Shown one piece after another: positions 1 to 4,448 of a DNA stretch of 11,353 nucleotides. The notes beneath the pieces were generated by a model. That model worked only from the letters and a program-made list of their open reading frames with translations, ran no database searches and was not told where the DNA came from. The stretch spans positions 1-11,353 of the forward strand of contig CAKOJI010000033.1 of NCBI GenBank assembly GCA_934089255.1, written 5' to 3'. Made by a program: the position numbers and the translations under genes. How positions within the stretch are numbered: the first letter of the stretch is position 1; each line of letters begins with the position of its first letter. This DNA comes from an uncultured Bacilli bacterium. GTDB lineage: Bacteria > Bacillota_I > Bacilli_A > RF39 > UBA660.

Positions 1-25
1 TAAAAGTTATATTATTTTTATTCAT
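1..25 (-). CDS. 5' end of an unidentified gene (runs off the window)
   Basis: An ATG at 25-23 opens a frame reading MNKNNITF before the window ends. An AGGTG-like ribosome binding site lies six bases upstream, and the start codon overlaps the stop region of the 21-codon ORF before it, as in translationally coupled genes. Eight codons are too few to identify a family. It could equally be a chance frame. Confidence 0.3.
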
Positions 26-59
26 AGCAACACCTACTTAAAGTTATGTTGTTTTTATT
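3..59. repeat. 20-bp imperfect direct repeat (3-22 and 40-59)
   Basis: AAAGTTATATTATTTTTATT at 3-22 and AAAGTTATGTTGTTTTTATT at 40-59 match at 18 of 20 positions, 37 bases apart. On the minus strand both encode N-K-N-N-I-T, but in two different frames. This suggests a small duplication around the start of the gene leaving the window. Confidence 0.5.
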
Positions 60-83
60 TGTTTTATTATTATTTAAATTCAT
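18..83 (-). CDS. 21-residue small ORF with strong RBS (possible leader peptide)
   Basis: The ORF starts at ATG 83-81 behind a strong AAAGGGGG ribosome binding site eight bases upstream and ends with TAA at 20-18. The peptide is Asn/Lys-rich and ends SRCCYE. Its stop region overlaps the ATG at 25-23 of the next frame, suggesting coupling. Its middle (NKNNIT) is repeated at the start of that next frame, so either it is a leader peptide or one of the two starts is a duplicated remnant. No family is recognised. It lies just past the terminator of the RHH gene, with little room for a promoter of its own. Confidence 0.35.
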   Translation of the reverse strand: MNLNNNKTNKNNITLSRCCYE

Positions 84-107
84 TTTATATTCCCCCTTTT
101 ATTCAAT

Positions 108-141
108 AAAAAAATCCTTATATTATTTTGATATAAGGATT
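108..141 (-). terminator. Rho-independent terminator of the RHH gene
   Basis: The 11-bp perfect arms AATCCTTATAT (113-123) and ATATAAGGATT (131-141) enclose a 7-base loop. On the minus strand the stem runs into a T-run (complement of the A-run 108-114). The right arm overlaps the TAA of the RHH gene. Confidence 0.8.
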
Positions 142-307
142 ATTGTTCATTTATAACTGAATCAATGTTTTTTATAATATATTCTATTAATAAAGTTTCC
201 ATTATAGATTGTATTGTAATTTTTTTATTTTCTATCACTCTTTTAAGAGCCATTTTTGTATGATCATCAATTCTAAATTTAACTTGATTATTTTTTGCTA
301 AAGTCAT
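140..307 (-). CDS. Small ribbon-helix-helix (Arc/CopG-type) DNA-binding protein, 55 aa
   Basis: This is probably a DNA-binding regulator or relaxosome accessory protein that acts as a dimer. The pattern is that of the RHH fold: a short polar N-terminus, one strand (VKFRID, residues 9-14), helix A (about 15-27) and helix B (about 31-44, starting ITIQS). At 55 residues it has the size of CopG-like plasmid proteins. The start is ATG at 307-305 because AAAGGAG sits eight bases upstream; an in-frame start at 349 has no such site. It has its own terminator, and the 9-mer TTGGTACTA at 331-339 lies over its predicted promoter and recurs twice at 575-621, so self-regulation is plausible. Such proteins are common on plasmids and integrative elements. 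Its DNA target is inferred, not shown. Confidence 0.72.
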   Translation of the reverse strand: MTLAKNNQVKFRIDDHTKMALKRVIENKKITIQSIMETLLIEYIIKNIDSVINEQ

Positions 308-330
308 TTTCTCACTCTCCTTTCTAAAAA

Positions 331-367
331 TTGGTACTATTGTATGCACATTAATTTTTAAATACTA
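331..367 (-). promoter_or_regulatory. Candidate promoter of the RHH gene with overlapping TTGGTACTA site
   Basis: A minus-strand -10 TACAAT lies at 344-339 with only a weak -35 (TAGTAT, 367-362) at 17-base spacing. The 9-mer TTGGTACTA (331-339) covers the expected start point, and the -10 sits in one of the TTGTAT motifs that are frequent in this region. The weak -35 keeps confidence low. Confidence 0.3.
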
Positions 368-402
368 TTTTAAGAAAAGTTTTTTGATAAAGCAGGATAA
401 AC

Positions 403-433
403 TTGTTTACAAACAACTCACCAGTGGTGAGTT
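403..433. repeat. Two overlapping palindromes (403-416 and 415-433)
   Basis: TTGTTT-AC-AAACAA at 403-416 is immediately joined to AACTCACCA-G-TGGTGAGTT at 415-433, a perfect 9-bp arm pair around a single base. The second is GC-rich for this region, and its one-base centre would make a poor hairpin. A dimeric protein-binding site is more likely than a terminator. Confidence 0.55.
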
Positions 434-440
434 TTACCTT

Positions 441-462
441 ATTTTATAAGCATTTATAAAAT
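441..462. repeat. Inverted repeat, 9-bp arms with 4-base spacer
   Basis: ATTTTATAA (441-449) and TTATAAAAT (454-462) are perfectly complementary around GCAT. It could form a small AT-only hairpin. No T-run follows on either strand, so it is not called a terminator. Confidence 0.45.
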
Positions 463-491
463 TAAGTAGCGTTTACACTTTTCATATTTGT

Positions 492-505
492 TATACAACT
501 GTATA
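492..505. repeat. 14-bp palindrome TATACA-AC-TGTATA
   Basis: There are 6-bp perfect arms around AC. A related half-palindrome (TATAC-AATC-GTACA) lies about 43 bases further right at 535-547. These may be paired binding sites. Confidence 0.4.
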
Positions 506-515
506 CTTTTTATTT

Positions 516-541
516 CTTATATTATAAGGGGTGTTATACAA
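516..541 (+). other. Candidate transfer-origin (nic-like) site, MOBV-style
   Basis: A hairpin CTTATA-T-TATAAG (516-528) is followed by GGGTG and TTATAC (534-539). The MOBV plasmid oriT of pMV158 has the same layout, a hairpin followed by TAGTGTG/TTATAC. The match is short and AT-rich, and no relaxase gene is in the window, so this is only a candidate. Confidence 0.2.
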
Positions 542-574
542 TCGTACACATTTTTTAAAGTAACTAACTAAGGT

Positions 575-603
575 TTTTGGTACTAAAAACATAATAATAT
601 AAT
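575..603 (+). promoter_or_regulatory. Candidate plus-strand promoter inside the operator
   Basis: A perfect -10 TATAAT lies at 598-603. At 15-17 base spacing the -35 would be TTGGTA or TTTTGG (575-582), which is weak. The predicted start near 610 places the two operator arms over the -35 and over the first transcribed bases. The transcript would carry the 13-codon ORF at 657. Confidence 0.4.
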
Positions 604-621
604 CAATACTTAGTACCAAAA
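575..621. repeat. Inverted operator-like repeat TTTTGGTACTAA (two 12-bp arms)
   Basis: The perfect arms at 575-586 and 610-621 are separated by 23 bases, centre to centre 35 bp. The core TTGGTACTA also occurs at 331-339 before the RHH gene. The arms bracket a TATAAT box, which fits a two-site repressor operator. On the plus strand CTTTTTATA follows the right arm, so a long-loop terminator is a weaker alternative. Confidence 0.55.
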
Positions 622-656
622 CTTTTTATATTGAATTTAAAGGGAGATTTTTGAAT

Positions 657-698
657 ATGAAAAAAGCACTGACCTTCTCTATGAGGCCAATGCCGTAA
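657..698 (+). CDS. 13-codon ORF with ribosome binding site, opposite the small RNA
   Basis: It encodes MKKALTFSMRPMP. AAAGGGAG ends ten bases before the ATG, and a candidate promoter with TATAAT lies at 598-603, giving a roughly 45-base leader. It is the only plus-strand ORF here with a good ribosome binding site. The codons for FSMRP sit in the loop and right arm of the terminator hairpin of the opposing small RNA. It may be a leader peptide or a chance frame; no family is recognised. Confidence 0.3.
   Translation: MKKALTFSMRPMP
660..693 (-). terminator. Rho-independent terminator of the small RNA
   Basis: On the minus strand GCATTGGCCT pairs with AGGTCAGTGC over ten positions (two G-U) around an 8-base loop, followed directly by TTTTTT (665-660). 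It is the most GC-rich stem in this part of the window. Confidence 0.75.
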
Positions 699-823
699 AT
701 ACATATAATTGCATTATTATTTCATATTCTACTATATTGTATCACATGATTGCCGAAAGTCAATTAGTAATAAATGTTGTATTAATCTTGATAAAAATGT
801 TGTATAAAATCTCTATAAAGCCA
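676..823. repeat. Diverged direct repeat (676-689 and 810-823)
   Basis: TCTCTATGAGGCCA and TCTCTATAAAGCCA match at 12 of 14 positions, and each is followed within a few bases by TAAATAC. They lie either side of the small-RNA promoter. Direct repeats around a short antisense RNA also occur in the par/Fst type I toxin-antitoxin locus of pAD1, but no Fst-like peptide is present. Confidence 0.45.
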
Positions 824-896
824 TATAAATACTACATTTATACAAATAGATACTTTAATAGATTCTATATTATTGGCAAGTATATGTAATTTTTTA
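699..896. other. Intergenic stretch between small RNA and R-M operon
   Basis: No RBS-supported gene is present. It holds the small-RNA promoter, the direct repeat AAATGTTGTAT at 772-782 and 795-805 (23 bases apart), the second copy of the 14-mer repeat at 810-823, and four TTGTAT/ATACAA hexamers. No hairpin plus T-run directly follows the HNH gene, so the R-M transcript may run on to the terminator at 660-693. Confidence 0.45.
736..763 (-). promoter_or_regulatory. Strong sigma-70-type promoter for the small RNA
   Basis: Minus strand: -35 TTGACT (763-758), 16-base spacer, -10 TACAAT (741-736) with an upstream TGTGA giving an extended -10. The predicted start is near 729. It is one of the best promoter matches in the window. 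Confidence 0.7.
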
Positions 897-2231
897 CTAT
901 AAAATATTTTCCTCGCTACTATCCTCTTCTATAGTTCCTCTCTTTCTTTCTATCTCTTTTTGTTTAAAAATTTCTCTATGTATTTTTAAGTAACTTTTTC
1001 TTTTAGGTGTTAATATAAAACTAAAAACTTTTTGCATTAATAGCAGATCACTTCTTAGTTTATAATCTTGCTCTATTAAATATGAAAATAATATAGTTCC
1101 ATCTTCATCAATAGTTATTAAATGTTTATCAAATAAAGCATCTGCATTAGCAACCATCAATATGCCATTATTTATATCGTATGCTTCTTCTACTGAACAA
1201 TCACGGAATGCTTTAATATGTGAAGCTCTAAATAATGTCCCCGCCTTATCAAAATCTGTTGTTATTTTTGTTAAAGGGCAAAATATTTCATTAGCATTTT
1301 TAGAAAAATTCATCATTTCTTCTGCTAATTGTTTTCTCCATCTAGATTGGTCTTTTCTTGTTTTTTCTTCCGTATCAACAGTTGGGTTTTCTTTAATAAA
1401 TTCAAATATTTCTCGATTGTAATTTTTAATTAAATAGTTTTCCCAGTTTTTATTGTATTCACCTAAAATTGTAAAAAAACGTGGATTTTTATCTAACAAA
1501 ATAAATAATTCTTTAGTTTTTTTAATTTCATCTCTTGACATCAAAATTATCAATTTATCATTCAAGAAAATTGACATTCTAAGTTTTTGAAATTCCACAT
1601 CATCGTTAGTACCAAATCCATGAGATGCTTGAGTTAAATGAATTTTAGTAAACTTACCATCTGACAAATTAATTTTATAATCATCAAAATTCCAATTAGG
1701 ATGTTTATCTAATTTATCAAATATTTTTTTAGTATATTTTATATCAAAATATTTTAAAGAATCATTAACTAAATATACATCTACTAAATCACTAATTACA
1801 AGTTGTTTTTCATCTTCTTCTAAATCTCTTTCCTGTTTTTCTTTATTCTTATTTACTATATCCAAAAATTTATATACATTTGTTGAAACTGTTATATTTG
1901 ACTGATGAGCTGTACTGTTTGTACTAATTGTAGATATTCTATCATTGCCTAAGACTTCTTCATCGCTTTCAGCTGTGCTTTGCTTTTCTCTTTCTATCAT
2001 TTCTTCAGTTGTTAAATAATATAAATAGTTCTTATCATATCCACTCTTTTCGTTTCGTTTACCCTTTGATATCAAATCAGAATGAGTTATGTATTTTGTA
2101 TATAATGAATATTCTTTATTTGGATTTTGTTCCAAATATTCTACCATGCTAGCTGATTTACCCATTAAAAATTCTTTGATTTTTTCGTAATCATTAATAA
2201 TGATTTTCTTTTGTGAAGTTTTCTTAACCAT
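897..2231 (-). CDS. HNH_2 endonuclease, probable type II restriction enzyme, 444 aa
   Basis: It is predicted to cut DNA at the site protected by the two methyltransferases encoded before it. The C-terminal third carries an HNH_2 (PF13391-like) core: CPLT (318-321), FRASHIKAF with H338, DINNG (352-356) and NADALFDKHLI (362-372). These are the histidine, asparagine and late acidic/histidine positions of that family. The first 300 residues are not recognised. They include a low-complexity Ser/Thr/Asn stretch (about 86-120) and a charged stretch (128-145), and presumably hold the DNA-recognition part. AGGAG lies inside the end of the preceding methyltransferase gene, with only one base between the genes, so translation is coupled. 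Being last in the operon, after both methyltransferases, fits a restriction gene that must act late. The cut site is unknown. Confidence 0.82.
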   Translation of the reverse strand: MVKKTSQKKIIINDYEKIKEFLMGKSASMVEYLEQNPNKEYSLYTKYITHSDLISKGKRNEKSGYDKNYLYYLTTEEMIEREKQSTAESDEEVLGNDRISTISTNSTAHQSNITVSTNVYKFLDIVNKNKEKQERDLEEDEKQLVISDLVDVYLVNDSLKYFDIKYTKKIFDKLDKHPNWNFDDYKINLSDGKFTKIHLTQASHGFGTNDDVEFQKLRMSIFLNDKLIILMSRDEIKKTKELFILLDKNPRFFTILGEYNKNWENYLIKNYNREIFEFIKENPTVDTEEKTRKDQSRWRKQLAEEMMNFSKNANEIFCPLTKITTDFDKAGTLFRASHIKAFRDCSVEEAYDINNGILMVANADALFDKHLITIDEDGTILFSYLIEQDYKLRSDLLLMQKVFSFILTPKRKSYLKIHREIFKQKEIERKRGTIEEDSSEENIL

Positions 2232-2232
2232 T

Positions 2233-3219
2233 TTACCATTCTCCTATCTTATTTTTTTCTATATAATCAAAAAGATTTTTAGCCACCGCATAAACAACAT
2301 TTACTGTAACAGCATTACCAAATTGTTTATAAGCTTGTGTATCTGATACAACTTGTTTCCAATCACTAGGAAATCCTTGGATTTTTCTACATTCATTTGG
2401 TGTTAATTTCCTTATATTCGTCTTATTTTTATCACAATATTTTTCGTGATTTTTAATATCCGTATAATAATTGTCTTGACTAGCTCTATGCATTTTGTGC
2501 ATTGTTGCAGTTAATGTTTTACAAATTGCTTGATCTATTGTTGGCTTAACTATATATCCTTTTGTACCTTTACCCAATATTGTTCCAATCATATTTGTAC
2601 TTATGAAATATTTTTCTTCAACATCATCATCCAATAAATCTTGTGCTTTTAAATCTAATTTCATAGGTTCTGGATATTCAAATGGTACATTATTAAAATA
2701 CTTTTTATTAAATGCTACTATATAAACTCTATTTCTTCTTTGAGGAATTCCATAATCTGCAGAATTAAGAACTTTATAGTTAACATAATAGCCCAATTCT
2801 TCCAAATCACTCTTTATTTTTCTAAATGTTTTTCCTCCATCATGATTTACTATATTTTTAACATTTTCCAAAACTACAACCTTAGTATCATGTTTTTTTA
2901 TTATTTCTTTAATTGTAAAAAATAATGTTCCTCTGTCATCTTCAAAACCTTTTAATTTACCTAACGTTGAAAATGGTTGGCAAGGAAATCCGCCTACTAA
3001 AACATCGTGCTTGGGAATGTCATCCAAATGCTCATTTATATCTCCTAAGACTATGTTTTCACTAATATTTTCTCTAAAAGTTTGTACACAATATTTATCA
3101 AAATCATTTGCCCATATCATATCAAATCCAGCATTGGAAAATCCTAAATCAAATCCTCCTATCCCAGCAAATAAACTAATAGTCTTATATTTATAATTAT
3201 TATGCTTGATTCTTTCCAT
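2233..3219 (-). CDS. DNA (cytosine-5) methyltransferase, 328 aa
   Basis: It transfers a methyl group from SAM to C5 of cytosine in the R-M recognition site. All key C5 motifs are present: I LFAGIGGFDLG (16-26), IV GGFPCQPFS with catalytic Cys80, VI LENV (117-120), VIII QRRNRVYIV (160-168), IX around RKLTPNECRKIQGFP (270-284) and X QFGNAVTVNVV (299-309). The target-recognition region lies at roughly 185-265. The length is normal for a single-domain enzyme. The start is ATG 3219-3217 behind GGAGG; the TAG stop of the gene before lies inside that same TAGGAGG, which couples the two. It differs clearly from the second methyltransferase at 3233-4333, so it is not a recent duplicate. Its exact target sequence cannot be read from the protein. 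Confidence 0.95.
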   Translation of the reverse strand: MERIKHNNYKYKTISLFAGIGGFDLGFSNAGFDMIWANDFDKYCVQTFRENISENIVLGDINEHLDDIPKHDVLVGGFPCQPFSTLGKLKGFEDDRGTLFFTIKEIIKKHDTKVVVLENVKNIVNHDGGKTFRKIKSDLEELGYYVNYKVLNSADYGIPQRRNRVYIVAFNKKYFNNVPFEYPEPMKLDLKAQDLLDDDVEEKYFISTNMIGTILGKGTKGYIVKPTIDQAICKTLTATMHKMHRASQDNYYTDIKNHEKYCDKNKTNIRKLTPNECRKIQGFPSDWKQVVSDTQAYKQFGNAVTVNVVYAVAKNLFDYIEKNKIGEW

Positions 3220-3232
3220 AATTCACTTCCTC

Positions 3233-4333
3233 CTATAAATTGTATATCTCTTTTAAAATAGCAGCTAAAACATCAACAACAATGGAATTACCACTTTGCT
3301 TCAATGCTTGAGCCTTTGAAACTACAATTTTAAAATCATCCGGAAATCCCATTAACCTATAAGTCTCTCTAACAGTTAAAGCTCTTATTCTTCCGTTTGT
3401 TGTTACATAATTATTAACACTTGCTCTATGTGAATTACCTTGAGTTGATAACAATGCTCTAGCTATAGGTAAATCTATTTCTGCATTTTGATGCATAAAT
3501 TTTTTTGTACCTGGACACATTACATATTTTTTTAATTTTTCAGATAAATAATACTTTTCTTCCGGATTTTCTCCAACCTTGTCTGTTATTTGTAACTTTC
3601 CATCAATACTTAAAAAATTACCTTCTTTAACATTTTCAACAAGTAAATCTTGCATAGTATATTTTAATTCAATAGGTTTTGGAAATTCAAATCTATCATA
3701 TTCTTCTTTACTTTTAAAACCAACAACATACAATCTTCTCCTACCTTGTGGTATTCCATAATCCTTGGCATTTAATATTTGCCATTTATAATAATATCCA
3801 AGATTATCAAAAATGTTTTGCATTACCTTCCAAGTATTACCCTTATCATGTGTAAGAACACCATAAACATTCTCATATATAAATATTTTAGGTTGAATTT
3901 CTTTAACCAATCTAGCATATTCATAAAACAAAGTTCCTCTTGCATCTTCTAGTCCACCACGACTACCTATTACAGAAAAGCTTTGACATGGACTACCACC
4001 TACAAATAAATCTATTTTATTCTTAAAATCAGTACCATCCAAAAGTTTTACATCATAAAAAAAGTTATCATTTCGCACTTCATAATTAGCTTTATAAGCT
4101 TGTTCTACAAAATTTGTTTTTCTTGATAAAGTTTTATATAAATTCTCAACATATAACCTTTTTCCTTTAGTATCTTTCATTTTCTTTATCTTTTGTAATT
4201 CTTTATTATGATCTATATCTATTTCAACATCTCCATTATCACATGCAAACTCTATTTGATAATCGATTGATAATCTCTTTAATGCTTGTTCAATAGCACC
4301 AATGCCACTAAAAACTGTTGCTAACTTTAACAT
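3233..4333 (-). CDS. DNA (cytosine-5) methyltransferase, 366 aa, first gene of R-M operon
   Basis: This is the second C5 methyltransferase of the operon. Motifs: I FSGIGAIEQA (8-17), IV GGSPCQSFS with Cys116, VI ENV (154-156), VIII QGRRRLYVV (196-204), IX starting RALTVRETYRLMGFP (317-331), X QSGNSIVVDVL (346-356). An insertion of about 40 mostly basic residues (about 38-80) separates the SAM-binding acidic loop from the usual next helix. The target-recognition part lies at about 215-315 and shares only an HRAS..NY patch with the other enzyme. Two C5 enzymes with one nuclease usually mean an asymmetric recognition site, one enzyme per strand. The gene starts at ATG 4333-4331 behind AGGAGG. 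Its promoter and repeats lie at 4348-4392. It has no N-terminal HTH extension like those autoregulating methyltransferases such as M.EcoRII use. Confidence 0.94.
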   Translation of the reverse strand: MLKLATVFSGIGAIEQALKRLSIDYQIEFACDNGDVEIDIDHNKELQKIKKMKDTKGKRLYVENLYKTLSRKTNFVEQAYKANYEVRNDNFFYDVKLLDGTDFKNKIDLFVGGSPCQSFSVIGSRGGLEDARGTLFYEYARLVKEIQPKIFIYENVYGVLTHDKGNTWKVMQNIFDNLGYYYKWQILNAKDYGIPQGRRRLYVVGFKSKEEYDRFEFPKPIELKYTMQDLLVENVKEGNFLSIDGKLQITDKVGENPEEKYYLSEKLKKYVMCPGTKKFMHQNAEIDLPIARALLSTQGNSHRASVNNYVTTNGRIRALTVRETYRLMGFPDDFKIVVSKAQALKQSGNSIVVDVLAAILKEIYNL

Positions 4334-4347
4334 AACTACCTCCTAAG

Positions 4348-4392
4348 TTGACCTGCGTCTATAGTAATTATATCACAAAAATTGACCTGCGT
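4348..4392. repeat. Two 11-bp direct repeats TTGACCTGCGT flanking the R-M -10 box
   Basis: Identical copies lie at 4348-4358 and 4382-4392, 34 bases apart. One overlaps the -35 region and the other covers the first transcribed bases of the methyltransferase operon, so a protein bound there would control transcription. They read ACGCAGGTCAA along the operon. The candidate binder could be a host regulator, an R-M control factor outside the window, or a methyltransferase itself. Confidence 0.7.
4367..4377 (-). promoter_or_regulatory. Extended -10 promoter of the R-M operon
   Basis: Minus strand TGTGA followed by a perfect TATAAT (4372-4367). No good -35 exists at 16-18 bases; the direct repeat occupies that place. 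The start near 4360 gives a leader of about 27 bases before the ATG. Confidence 0.65.
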
Positions 4393-4416
4393 ATCACTAA
4401 ATTAACAATTTTAGAC

Positions 4417-4448
4417 AAAAAATGATAGATCATAAATCCATCATTTTT
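4417..4448 (-). terminator. Rho-independent terminator after hamB
   Basis: The minus-strand arms (4447-4436 and 4430-4419) pair over 12 positions with one G-U around a 5-base loop, followed by T residues. The hairpin overlaps the hamB stop codon and separates the Hachiman and R-M transcripts. Confidence 0.75.

Larger units (their letters stand above)
308..656. other. Gene-free control region rich in inverted repeats
   Basis: No convincing protein gene is visible on either strand. The stretch holds at least six inverted repeats (403-416, 415-433, 441-462, 492-505, 516-528, 575-621), three TTGGTACTA sites counting the one at 331, and three TTGTAT/ATACAA hexamers. Such density is typical of plasmid or integrative-element control, replication or transfer-origin DNA. 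Which of these it is cannot be decided from sequence alone. Confidence 0.5.
655..729 (-). ncRNA. Candidate small antisense RNA, about 75 nt
   Basis: A strong promoter (736-763) is followed, about 70 bases on, by an intrinsic terminator (660-693), with no ORF of useful length between. This is the layout of a small RNA gene. The RNA would be fully complementary to the plus-strand 13-codon ORF at 657-698 but would stop short of that ORF's ribosome binding site. Antisense RNAs of this size control rep genes of Gram-positive plasmids and toxins of type I toxin-antitoxin loci. No rep gene or hydrophobic toxin is found here, so the target is unknown. The hairpin could also serve as the end of the R-M transcript reading in from the right. 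Confidence 0.6.

Noticed and set aside
797..889. 30-codon plus-strand ORF as a toxin peptide
   Set aside because: It has no ribosome binding site, is Lys/Tyr-rich rather than a membrane helix, and resembles no Fst/TxpA toxin.
897..2231. HNH gene as a homing endonuclease or transposon nuclease
   Set aside because: It is the HNH_2 type, is translationally coupled to two C5 methyltransferases, and shows no intron or intein boundaries.
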